DNA from: Hygrocybe punicea
Taxonomy: Eukaryota; Basidiomycota; Agaricomycetes; Agaricales; Hygrophoraceae
Direction: 5' to 3'
DNA: 64,000 bases
NCBI GenBank assembly: GCA_963556145.1
Contig: OY744462.1
Coordinates: 8,246,001 to 8,310,000, forward strand
The notes beneath the pieces are model-generated. The model was not told the origin of the DNA and did no database searches. It saw only the letters and a list, made by a program, of their open reading frames with translations. Of this stretch, positions 12,228 to 22,543 are shown in pieces (positions within the stretch are counted from its first letter, which is position 1; each line of letters starts with the position of its first letter). The position numbers were made by a program, and so were the translations under genes.

Positions 12228-13266
12228 ATGGCAAGCAATTTTGAGAGTGCTTTACGCGAAGCTGTCGAGAAGGGAGACGACATAGCCGTGCAGAAGCTGC
12301 TGGTGGACGCGGGAGGGGACGTGAACGCATCACTGTCTGAAGATGGCATGGCGGCGCTGCACATCGCGATATCCAAAGGGCACGACAAGGTCGTCGAGGT
12401 ATTGCTTAAAACCGGGGCGGACACGGAAAAGACGATACCCCAAACGAGGTTCGCATCCCCTTACGCAGCGTTCATGGTTGGTTGGATAGCATTGCACCTG
12501 GCAGCGGCAATAGGCGGTGGCGAGAGATTCATAAAAAAGTCGCTTGCTGCAGGGGCAAACTTGGCTGCGACAGGGAGAGATGGCACGAGACCGTTGTATG
12601 TCGCAGCATGGGCTGGGCACGATAACATCGTTGAGATTTTCCTGGCGGCTGGCGGCTGGCGGCTGGGGCAAATGTCACCGCACAAACCCCAGATGGCGTC
12701 ACTGTGCTCCACGAAGCATCGAACAAAGGGCATGAGAAAGTCCTCAGCATGTTGCTTGCTGCTGGGGCGGACGTGAATCAGGTCACCATATCCGGGGGGG
12801 AGACGGCGTTGCGATACGCCCCACAGCGGGGACAGGGTAAGGTCGTCGAAATATTGCTGGCAGCCGGGGCGAGCGTGAACTTACAGACGAACTACGGTCA
12901 GACGCCTCTGTTTGGTGCTGCAGAAAACGGCCACGAGAAGGTCGTGGAAATGCTCCTCGCTGCCGGTGCGGATGGGGCGCAACAGTCTTGCATACTACTG
13001 CATCGAGTGGGCGCGTAAAAATGGTTGAACTGTGTCTCCGCACTGGGGTGGACGCGCAGATGACGACCGGACGAATGGCGCCACACCTCGGAGAGGCCAG
13101 GATGCAATTGTAGACATGTTATTAGCGCGTGGGGCAGACGTCAATATACAGACATCCACGTCCGACGTGATGGGTGCTGGCCGGACAGCTCTGCACCATG
13201 CGGTGTAGAAGGGGCGTGTCAAGATTGTTGAGCGTTTACTTGCTGCGGAATACAATTATACACACT
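12228..13266 (+). pseudogene. Ankyrin-repeat protein gene, frame-broken
   Basis: From the ATG at 12228 there are at least seven ankyrin units, for example MAALHIAISKGHDKVVEVLL, LYVAAWAGHDNIVEIFLAAG, VLHEASNKGHEKVLSMLLAA, LFGAAENGHEKVVEMLLAAG and TALHHAV. The repeats continue through three reading frames. The first break is a triple copy of the heptamer GGCGGCT at 12644-12664, which adds 14 nt. Later breaks fall near 12990 and 13100, and a TAG lies inside the last unit at about 13206. Genes of this type often serve as protein-binding scaffolds in fungi. This copy is unlikely to give a full protein. Confidence 0.75.
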
Positions 13267-13371
13267 AGATAAGTGGTTGAGTTATGTGAACATGTGATAT
13301 TCGGACAGTTCCGTACCACCTAGTATAAATTTTCCGAGTTACATGTACTGATGCCTTTTTCACCCTCAAGT

Positions 13372-13990
13372 GTGATCTTGACACTTTTTGGAAAATTTTG
13401 AATATTGATTGAATGATATGGACTTAGACCAAATTAATGTACTCAATCTTGTATCTCATGAAATACTGCATGGATTGAGATGGTTATAGAGGGAAAGTTG
13501 TACTATTTTCTAATGGCTATCAGCTCCTTAATTACATTTGAACAATATTTAGTGTATGATGAGTTGTGGATGAAGTAAGAGGTGACCCAGTGTTTTTTAA
13601 CACCCAGAATGATATTGTTAAATTATGGCATCAAATGAGTTCCTATGAACAAGATTGTAGAGAGAAAGTTGTTCATTTTTTAAGGGCTAGAAGTACATAT
13701 ACTGCATTTTTCTTTATTTTTGTTCTTTGAGCCAACATATATGATTCTTGTGATATTTTGATCTGAACCCTAACCATAATTTAACAATATCATTCTGGGT
13801 GTTAAAAAACACTGGGTTACCTCTTACTTCATCCACAACTCATCATACACTAAATATTGTTCAAATGTCCCTCTATAACCATCTCAATCCATGCAATATT
13901 TCATGAGATACAAGATTGATTGCATTAATTTTGCCTAAGTCCATATCATTCAATCAATATTCAAAATTTTCCAAAAAGTGTCAAGATATC
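13372..13990. repeat. Large foldback element (~250-bp arms)
   Basis: The left arm (about 13375-13630, starting 'gatcttgacactttttgg') is repeated inverted at about 13768-13989, with small indels and a roughly 140-bp spacer. The inner part contains 'cattctgggtgttaaaaaac' and its complement. There is no coding potential. The TRIM-like LTR element inserted only about 25 bp beyond its right end. Confidence 0.8.
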
Positions 13991-14013
13991 TGTCATTATT
14001 TCCCACCCCACGG

Positions 14014-14148
14014 TGTAGTAGGAGGTCACGTGATAGGATCCCACGGTTCGTAGGACTACTTAGTAGAGATCACACTGTAGTAGAGACTCAGCTTATCCCA
14101 CCATGATGCACCCATGACACCCTGAGTGGGCACCCCCTGCCCACTCCA
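14014..14148 (+). repeat. 5' LTR of TRIM-like element
   Basis: This is a 135-bp repeat with TG..CA ends, identical to 15504-15638. Confidence 0.85.
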
Positions 14149-15503
14149 CCTGGTGATGAGAGTGTGATTCGTCTCATGTTTGCTTTTCTCACCAACCTCT
14201 GGCTTTTTTGAGCCTTTTCTACTGGTTTTCTCGCCCTTACAGTTTTTTCATGCGGTATCACCACTCAGTTGCAGAGCGACCCCCGTTCTTCGTCCATGGC
14301 GGCCACACGGCCACCCGTATTTTTGTTAGATAGCCCACGAGTCTTCGTGTCTCACCATGCGCCGCTATGGCCCCTTTTTCGAGGCAAAAAGGCCAATCCG
14401 TGTACCACCAAGTCATCATCTTCGACCCGGATTTTTTTCGTTATTCACCACCAAGACGCACCCATAAGAGCCCCCACGCCTACGATAAACGTTCCCAAGA
14501 CCTACGCTAGGCCGCGTTGCGCCACCCACGCGCGTCTGCATGGCAAGCGCGCCTTTTCCGCACCATCTTAGTTCACACCGCGTTTTACAGCCCCCAAGTT
14601 ACACACGCGCTCGATGCGCCTCTTTACACCAACGGCCCACGTCTTAGAACCCCACAGAGCCCCGCGTACCCACGCATATGCCCCACGCGAGCCAACCTCG
14701 CTGTGTTAGAGCCCCTGCGTTTCGCCACGTCACCAGAGTTCGACCCTCACTTTCCGTGTACCCGAGCCCCCCAGCACACTCGCTCAGCCCCACGAACCCC
14801 CATTCCACATACTGGACATCCTCGTTCGCTCGCATCGTCCCAAACGAATGGTCGCCGGCCTTTACGGCCACCCATGGATTCGCCACGTCACCATGCCCTT
14901 AGCCCCCGTCTTTCACATATTCAGGCCCTTCAGTTCACCCACCCAACCCCACGGACCCTCGCACGGCATTCCAAAAGCCCCTGTCCCCTCACAACGTCCC
15001 AAACGAATGGCCGCCGGCCTTTATGGCCACCCCACAGACACGCCGCATCACCCAGAGTCCGACCCCCGTTTTTTGCCACCCCAAGCCCCACATACCCCCG
15101 TTACATCTCACAAACCCACGCGCGAGGCCGGAGAACCTCGCGTTCACCCCTCGTCACCCCGCCTAGCCCCATATTTCATCATAGAGCCGAGTTATCGCCA
15201 GTCCACCTAGTTTTTTCGACCTACCGCTACCACCGCGTTCACCTACCCCCACCCCATGCCACACCGCCACTCTCACAAGACCCCCATGTTTTTCGTGAGT
15301 TACGCTCTGAGCACAGGTGATTCGGTCAACAAGCGGCGCTCTTAAGCTGGTGGTGGCGTCCACTGGGGGGAGTGCCAGTTGGCAGCGTTTCATAAGTCCT
15401 CGACGGAGTTAGAGTTTGAGTTAGAGTTTTGGGATCTTTGTGAGTTTTGGGATCTTTTGGCTTCAGTGGCGAGGACGCCACTGTTTTTTTCGAGGGGGGT
15501 AGA

Positions 15504-15638
15504 TGTAGTAGGAGGTCACGTGATAGGATCCCACGGTTCGTAGGACTACTTAGTAGAGATCACACTGTAGTAGAGACTCAGCTTATCCCACCATGATGCA
15601 CCCATGACACCCTGAGTGGGCACCCCCTGCCCACTCCA
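15504..15638 (+). repeat. 3' LTR of TRIM-like element
   Basis: This is a 135-bp repeat preceded directly by a polypurine tract and followed by the ACGG duplication. Confidence 0.85.
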
Positions 15639-17213
15639 ACGGTTTCAAAAACGCTCCCATGATTTTGGTAGCATTATTTTTCTGAGTCAATACATACATA
15701 CTGTAACTGATATTTTTATCTACTTACCCACTCCTCAAATGCAAATTCATAGTGTTATAAGACACAAAAGCAAAGTTAGATAGTTATTTTAGGTAGCTAC
15801 AGGGGCTGGGGTACAATAGGAATAGGATTAAGGGGTATCAAAGAGGAGGTGTGGGGAGGGTCTGGATGAGAATGGGAGAGAATGAGTGACACTTAAAAGG
15901 TATGCACCAGTTTCCAAGTCCCTGAAAAGATGCATCACCAGGTGGTATCCTTCAAATGAAGCCTAGGTGGAGATCCAGAATGATTCGTGCAGTGTGAGAG
16001 TGCCAGTAAAAAAACAAGCGGTGGGGTGGCAAGAGTGCCTGTAGTGTAGGCATTAGTGACACATCACAGGGTGACAGGTATACAGAGAACCTTAGTGGTG
16101 CAAATCAAAACACTGGTGGGAACATCTTTGCTCCTGAGCTCTGATGCCCATTGACAACTTAAAGAAGCAGACAGCTGTTACAAACCTGCCTGAATGAGAA
16201 TGAATGCAACTGGCCTTACTTTTCTCCGGAATTGAAGATGAGGCTGAAGGCTATGAGCCAAACATAGGGAAGAAGACAGGGCCCTCATGGAAGCAGCCAG
16301 AAATTGCAAGGAAAGCTTCTTGCAGTTGTAATGGGTGAAATCAGGAAGAATGAAGGGGAGATTGGGGTTGCAAAGAAGCTTGAGTGTGGTAAACTTGTTA
16401 CTCTGAGATAAGAGGCAAAGGCTTCATTTCCAGCAACCATGGGAATATGTCAGATGTGCACTGTTGGAGGAGCACATTGGAGATGAATGGCAAGGATCTG
16501 TGGAATTGCAGTCTGCAAAGTAGTGAGGTGCATAGGCTTTATTATAAAGGTGACTCTGAAAAATTTGAGAGCTCATCAATGACATTATCCAAAGTGGAAA
16601 ACTGACTAGAACTTCTCCTGGCACATTTGAAACTGGTTGAAAGCCAACTTCAACTACTACAGAATCTCACCCTCAATTGATATGACATTGTAGAAGTGTG
16701 AAACACCTTACCATGGAGTGAGATGCAAAAGGTTTATGAGGTTTTGCATAGGTGGGTTACTATTGAATATCTCAAAGCTATATCTTATGTCATAGCCAGG
16801 GAACAGGTAGTCAGGGAATGGATAATGTTGAAGTTACCAATACTTAACCATTTGAATATAGCAGATCATTTATGTTTGGACTACCAGCATTTGGAGTTGA
16901 ACATAAATGATCTGCTACATTTAGACACTTAAGTCATGACTATGATTACCACCACTAACCAGTTTGTCAAGACAGCTGGACTGAGGGATATTTCTCCCAG
17001 AGTGTTAGGTTAGGTGAACAATGAATCTACATCAGTTCACTGGAACAGTCACAAAACTGAATGAAGTGACCAGAACACAGTCTGGAAGCAGGAGAACCCA
17101 CCTAGGCATCATTGGACTTGATATGAATCCATACCTCACTGCAGATACTGCAACTCAGGATGCAATAAACAGCATTCCTGACTACTTTGATTTTGATCAT
17201 CCTTGCCATCTAC
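15639..17213. other. AT-rich non-coding stretch
   Basis: No convincing gene, repeat pair or RNA was seen. A short perfect inverted pair 'gcagatcatttatgtt' / 'aacataaatgatctgc' occurs at about 16861-16918. The short ORFs on both strands lack family motifs. Confidence 0.4.
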
Positions 17214-17600
17214 CAGTTTTGTGTGGAAAGTGTTTAGAACAAATCCACACCAAGGTTTTCCAGAGTGCGATGTTGATTGGGAAATTACCTTGTTGTTCTT
17301 TGGGATCAAGAATTTTGCTCCTCTATTACTCTAGGTTATTCCTGTTAGGTAGTGGGGTTGAGATGTGAATCCTATCAAAAGTTAGCTTTGAAGGATACAA
17401 CACATACTTGACAAAGATATAAGTCAGATGTATGACTTGTAGAGGATGAATGAACAGTGAGGTCTTCCCTACACAAGGTACAGACTTTGAGTAATCAAGG
17501 GTAGAGTGTGCAAGAGTATATGTAGATGCTAACTCAAGCAAGGTATGAACAGATGAACAAGAGTACAGTAGTAAAGTATATATGTAGCAAGTGTACAACG
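17214..17600 (+). repeat. Interspersed repeat, partial copy of the 39112 element
   Basis: About 390 bp match 39112-39500 in the same orientation. The match includes 'caaatccacaccaagg', 'gggaaattaccttgttgt', 'gtgaatcctatcaaa' and 'aacagtgaggtcttccct'. The match starts at the same point as the 39112 insertion, which supports that as a true element end. It fades after about 17600. No protein is encoded. Confidence 0.7.
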
Positions 17601-18440
17601 AGTAGATGCATAACCAAGATGGATAATGGATGATCCATTCATCAAACACCAGAATTCAAGTCTCTGTGTTAAACTTCCTTCCATCTAGCTCCTCACAGAC
17701 TTTAAAAATCTGGGTCTTGACATTTTCCAAGTACCCTATGTATTTTGCATGCATGTCCAGGGTGGTCTGTGTCAGAAGACTCGTTTTTGTCTTGCCATTT
17801 TTGAAGCCAAGCATATACTTCCACTGTTAGAGTCGTGCAGACAACTCCAGATAGAGTGGAGTTCATTGGAGGATCAGAGGTGCAAACTCTTGAAGTAGGT
17901 TAACTACTTCCTTAAGCCATGCTGAGCAGGCATGAAGTGGAGTGGAGTTAGTCTGGAGGTCTGGACTAAGGACAGAGATAGTGAGCTTAAGGCAAAGCCT
18001 TAAGTTTGAGAGCGAGGAAGACAGAGGGTACTCTAGTCGATTTTCAGAATGGAGTTACAGGACATTGTAGTTCTAACTTATATACTTGGTAAACTAATTG
18101 TTATGTCCTTAGTAATATAGTGATAATAAGTACTCTGGAAAGGGAACTGGAGTTTGGAGAAAGATAAAAGAAATAAAAGGTTGTTATGTATGGTGACAAA
18201 TAAACAAAGGGAAGGAACGGATAGGAGTCTGGAGAAACAGAGATGAAGAAGAATAGAGTATAACAAGGAAAGGAACAATAATGTACGCGAGAGGATAAGA
18301 TAAGATAAAGGGGCGGAAAAGTCTGGAGCGGAGTTCATCGGAATCCATCGGAGTTGCATGGAGATGACATCCACATAGTAAATGGCACCATAATTTAGTT
18401 GGTCCCAGATGCGCTTGTAGTGAGAAGGTAACATGTTACA
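17601..18440. other. Non-coding stretch
   Basis: No gene is recognised. The sequence is AT-rich with scattered 'ggagt' motifs and ends at the LINE 3' fragment. Part of it could be the diverged interior of the repeat copy before it. Confidence 0.35.
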
Positions 18441-19232
18441 TTTTACAACTCTGCAACTCTGATTCCGATTCCATTACCCAACATGACAATTCCGCTTTAC
18501 CACACCTTCCTTTGTCGTTCCCCCATCGAGACCGTCCAGCACTTCCTCTTCGAATGTCCTGCCTACTTCCACGCGCGGCACAAGCTCACCAATGCACTCA
18601 GGAACCAAGCCCGTTCTCTCTCACACCTCCTCAACGACCCCAGAGGCATTCAAGAACTCATCAAATTCATACGAAGCACAGGACGATTAAAAGCCTCATT
18701 CGGTGACCTCACCTCCCCCACGCTCACATAACTAACACACTCTTACACAGCATACCTCTCTCTCCCCGCTTGTCCACGTTGGGATGTCTCCCTGTCACAT
18801 GCACGCTTAACAAAATCGCAATAAGCACCCGACCCACCGCCCACATAACCTCTCACCCTCAACCACTCACCCGGCCATCATATCCTTTTTTTTTTCTCTT
18901 TTTTCTTTTACTTTTCTCCCTGTGACAGCCCCCTCCGTGCATGTCCGCCCAGGCGGCTGAGCACCTAGCTCGTCTAGACCACCCGTACTCCACCACCCCG
19001 CTCTAGACATTGGGCCCCCTCACACGTCAGGTCAGGCGTTTAAAACAGCATGGACATGCTGGGACCACGGGGGACTTATTCCGTCGTGGTTGCACTCGCA
19101 AACCAGAGGCACAGGTTCCAGGAAGGCTCCCGTATTTGTATATACTCTTGCCCATGTACGTAAGGTCCGACATAGGGCTCGCCCTGAGGGACAATAATAT
19201 CACTTAAAAATAAATAATAATAATAAAAAAAA
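18440..19232 (+). mobile_element. LINE 3' end fragment with A-rich tail
   Basis: The 82-aa frame at 18483-18731 (ETVQHFLFECPAYFHARHKL...) is the C-terminal zinc-finger-like tail that follows RNase H in Tad1-like LINE ORF2 proteins. A roughly 470-bp 3' UTR follows, ending in AAT repeats and an A-run at about 19205-19232. The 5' part is missing. The start at about 18440 is approximate and no target duplication was found. Confidence 0.7.
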
Positions 19233-20180
19233 AACATATCATAAACAACAAATGAGCAACACACCAAGTAGGAGATGACAATGGGCTCCTATGTCGCACC
19301 TTTGAAGGTGAGGGGAAATGCCACACAAAACGGTGTTAAACATCATGGTTGAACTTGGATTGAAACTGAGCTTGAATTTTTCAACCTGTGACTGGCTACA
19401 ATAGAATCCAACAACTCAGAGATGAATGCTGCTGTGCCACAGCTCTTCTCCATTATGCGCTTAGCCTGAGAAACAACATCATTTCCGAGAATGAACAGGT
19501 TGAGGCCCTTTGATTTTACATCACCTATGATTTTATTATATGGTGAGCACTATATATGTGTGATTGAACTCTCAAGCTGACTCACCAAAATGAATGCCCA
19601 ACAGCTTATAGTGCTCAACAATTGGCTAGAATCTCTTCTCCAGAAGATTGCTTTCATCAAATCTCATCATCAGGCTCTCAAGGCCCACATCAACAGCCAT
19701 GTAAGCGTCACCACCCACCAGCTCAAGCATGCGCGGGAGGGTTTTCAGGATATGTTTACTGTGTTATACCAGTGAGAATGACATATAACATCAATACCTG
19801 AATTTTATTGTTAACAAGTCAAATTAGTCCAGGGTCGACATCAGCAAAGAAGCCTACACCAACGCCGACTCTCACCAACTTGTTGAGGTAAATCTATATA
19901 TTCAAATGTAACTAAGTGCTTATTCACAATAATAGGGAGATAAGCCTGACCAACTCAGAAAAGCCCCTTAATTAGTTTCCTTTTTGGTCTCATGGAATAT
20001 GTTTTTCATCGCATATCATTTCAAGTACCTCATGAGTTTTGTATCCTGGTAGAACATGCCCATTTGATTTTCTAACAATAGAGATTTCCCTCTTTGAATC
20101 CCCTGGATCATACCAGAAGGTGAGTGTAGATGAGTCTACCTTTCAAAGAGGCTACACCACGAGTGACAAGACCTAGATCA

Positions 20181-21570
20181 TGACCTCATATGGGACTACA
20201 ACGTCAAAACAGAACACATGGAAAAGATCACCACATGCAGATACGACACGAAATGGGAACCAGAGGTCACAACGCAGATACGGCCGTCACGAGAAGAGGC
20301 CAAGGAAGCTCACGAACAAGATAACAACAATATCAAAATATATACTGATGGATCAGGTTTGGATGGTATGATAGGCGCAGCGGCGGTACTCATGCGAGTA
20401 GGGCGGAGGAGAAAGAGAGTCAGAAGGTACAAACTAGGTAAACAGGAGCATCACACGGTACACGAAGGAGAAGGGATAGGCACGATACTGGGACTGGAGT
20501 TGCTGAGAGGAGAAAAGGGGGTTCGGGGTGTTTCAATGTTCGTGGACGGACAGGCAGCGATACGGGCGATCAAATCTCTCGAAGCGGGCCCCTCACACTA
20601 CATATTCGACCTGTTCCACAAGAGGCTAGACATGGTTAGGAGGCAACATAAGAGGATGAATCTGACAATAAAATGGGCACCGGGACACGAGGGCATCGGA
20701 GGCAATGAGGCAGCAGATGGTCATGCGAAGAGAGCAGCACAAGGGAACGTAACGGCAGCCACAGGACTTCCCGCCCCACTACGGCACGCTCTACCACACA
20801 GCAAGACGGCGGCGGCGAGGTCGTTCCTAGACAGGCTAAAGAAACGGGCAGACAGGGAATGGGCCCAGTCCCCGAGATGCAGACGGCTCCTGGAAATCGA
20901 CCCGAGCTTCTCACCGGCCACGTATCGGAAGATGACCCGATCTCTGCCCAAGAAACACGTCGCAATCCTCACACAGCTAAGAACAGGCCACGTGGGACTC
21001 AATCATCATTTGCATAAGATCAACCGCGCTGACACCCCCATTTGTCCTTGCTGTCGTCATCACCACGAGACTGTCACCCACTTTCTCCTGTTTTGCCCAG
21101 CACACGACCATGCACGCTGGAAACTACGCCGAACGGTAGGGCGTGATGCAGGATATGTGAAGAAACTGCTATGCACCCCAAAGCACCTTCCACCGCTCTT
21201 CCGTTACATCAACGACACACAGCGACTCCGGCAAGCGTTTGGACACATTCCCGACATCACACACGAATGTAGCAGCTAACCCCACTGCCCCCCGTCATCC
21301 CACCACACTCACATCCCACGCACTACATACCGCGCGCCGTACACCCTGTTCCGCATACCCCCGGCCCCACGGCCCCGACCTTCCCATTCTATATTTTATA
21401 ATCTACCCATACCCGGGTTTCAGTTATTACAGGAGATACACTCCTACTGGGAACGGCACTGCTGCTTCCCACATGTTGCCTCAGGACTTCATGCACCCAC
21501 TTGACATGACAAGTAGCATACATAACAGGAATCTCTACATACAATGTACTGTAAAGGAGAATAAACTAGG

Positions 21571-21601
<31 letters not shown>
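20181..21601 (+). mobile_element. 5'-truncated LINE with poly(A) and 13-bp target duplication
   Basis: The 13-bp AAGACCTAGATCA occurs at 20168-20180 and again at 21602-21614. Between them lies a 1.4-kb insertion that ends in an uninterrupted A-run of about 31 bases (21571-21601). Its body is the RNase H and C-terminal part of a Tad1-like LINE ORF2 plus a 3' UTR. These are the marks of target-primed reverse transcription with 5' truncation. The long pure poly(A) suggests a recent event. Confidence 0.9.
20218..21279 (+). CDS. LINE ORF2 C-terminal fragment (RNase H + CCHC)
   Basis: This is an open 353-codon frame inside the truncated LINE. It has an RNase H1 fold with the expected acidic residues: IYTDGSG (D), HEGEGIG (E), MFVDGQAA (D) and GNEAADGHAKR (D). 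A cysteine/histidine cluster, CPCCRHHHETVTHFLLFCPAH, follows. There is no endonuclease or reverse transcriptase, because the 5' end was lost on insertion. The frame has no stops up to its natural end at 21279, but it lacks its own promoter and is not expected to act alone. Confidence 0.8.
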   Translation: MEKITTCRYDTKWEPEVTTQIRPSREEAKEAHEQDNNNIKIYTDGSGLDGMIGAAAVLMRVGRRRKRVRRYKLGKQEHHTVHEGEGIGTILGLELLRGEKGVRGVSMFVDGQAAIRAIKSLEAGPSHYIFDLFHKRLDMVRRQHKRMNLTIKWAPGHEGIGGNEAADGHAKRAAQGNVTAATGLPAPLRHALPHSKTAAARSFLDRLKKRADREWAQSPRCRRLLEIDPSFSPATYRKMTRSLPKKHVAILTQLRTGHVGLNHHLHKINRADTPICPCCRHHHETVTHFLLFCPAHDHARWKLRRTVGRDAGYVKKLLCTPKHLPPLFRYINDTQRLRQAFGHIPDITHECSS

Positions 21602-21605
<4 letters not shown>

Positions 21606-21980
21606 CCTAGATCAAGCAAAGCCTCAGCAAGGGTTCGGTCATACACCTTTTTCACAAAAAAAGAATGAACACAGCATGCATCCCAAAATCAAAAGCAAAT
21701 GACCAACAAGTCTATCAATGTGGCCCAAGTCAATGCAAACCAGAAATCGAGTTTGCTGTGGTATTTTGAGTTCATTAGTGACCGTCAATTTCATGGTTCT
21801 GTTTGAAGAGGTTACATGTAACAAGCAATGATACTGCTGCAATGTTGTCCATACCATTTGGCATATTGTTGGAAAGACAAGGCGAAATGATTTGCAAAGC
21901 CTGGTTTGAACATACAATCCCACATATGTGAAAAGAAAAACGTACATATTTGGGCACGTGACATTCATTGGCCCTATTGC

Positions 21981-22330
21981 CAGTACTTTTCACTATACCA
22001 TGTGTTCCTACCCACTCCCTAGGGACTCCCTAGGGATTCCATCTGAAAATCCCAATTTCATCAAATTTTACTCCCTAGGGAGTATTTGTAGTAGTCCCTA
22101 GGGACTCCCTAGGGAATCCCTAAAAAACTCGGCTTTTCATAACCATTTTGCTTATATCTCAATCACTATTCAAGTTGTTACCAATTTGTTGTTACAGTTC
22201 AATTTAAAGCTTCAAAGCCTTTGATTTGGCTTGTTAGCTCTAGATTTTTATTCAAGTTGTCCCTAGGGAGTCCCTAGGGAATCCCTAACAAAACTCGGCT
22301 TTTCTTAACCATTTTGCTGTTATTTGACTC
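21981..22330 (+). repeat. Left terminal/subterminal inverted repeat with CCCTAGGG array
   Basis: The terminal part matches the right end inverted. Two diverged internal units (about 22090-22260 and 22260-22330) share 'actcggcttttc' and 'taaccattttgct', each next to several CCCTAGGG palindromes. Confidence 0.8.
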
Positions 22331-22543
22331 ACTTTTTAAGTTGGTTACATCTCAATGTCATACATAGCTTAATGTAAAGCATGAAAGCCTTTTATTGGGC
22401 TTGCTTTATATATTTTCACTGATATTGAAGCTAATACAACTTTAAGACTGGAACTAGAATCAGTTGATTGAATGACTATTCACCTTGATTGCTTATATAT
22501 ATTATAGAGAACAATGCCATCAAGTATTCAAGTATTCCAATGT

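Larger units (their letters stand above)
14014..15638 (+). mobile_element. TRIM-like LTR retroelement, very young
   Basis: Two 135-bp direct repeats (14014-14148 and 15504-15638) appear identical base for base. Both start TGTAGTAGG and end CACTCCA. The bases just outside, ACGG at 14010-14013 and 15639-15642, form a 4-bp target duplication. A purine-rich tract (gaggggggtaga, 15492-15503) lies exactly before the right LTR, where a polypurine tract belongs. A primer-binding site would start at 14149 (cctggtgatgag), but I could not assign the tRNA. The 1.36-kb interior has no gag or pol. It is C-rich and contains two copies of a motif of about 35 bp near 14838 and 14996. I infer a non-autonomous element. 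Confidence 0.85.
19320..21975 (-). pseudogene. Unknown spliced gene, split by a LINE
   Basis: Coding-looking blocks on the minus strand run from about 21650 to 19320 and read consistently once the LINE at 20181-21601 is ignored. They include VYDRTLAEALLDLGL then VTRGVASLKGRLIYT across the insertion, WYDPGDSKREISIVRKSNGH (about 20050), LVRVGVGVGFFADVDPGL (about 19850), PRMLELVGGDAYMAVDVGLE (about 19710) and GLNLFILGNDVVSQAKRIME (about 19480). I do not recognise the protein. Stops and changing frames suggest decay as well as introns. The 6-kb inverted-repeat element cuts it off upstream. Confidence 0.45.

Noticed and set aside
14517..15320. 267-codon Pro/His-rich ORF inside the TRIM-like element
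   Set aside because: It follows from the C-rich composition. It has no domain wording, and shorter ORFs with the same bias occur in other frames. I treat it as non-coding.
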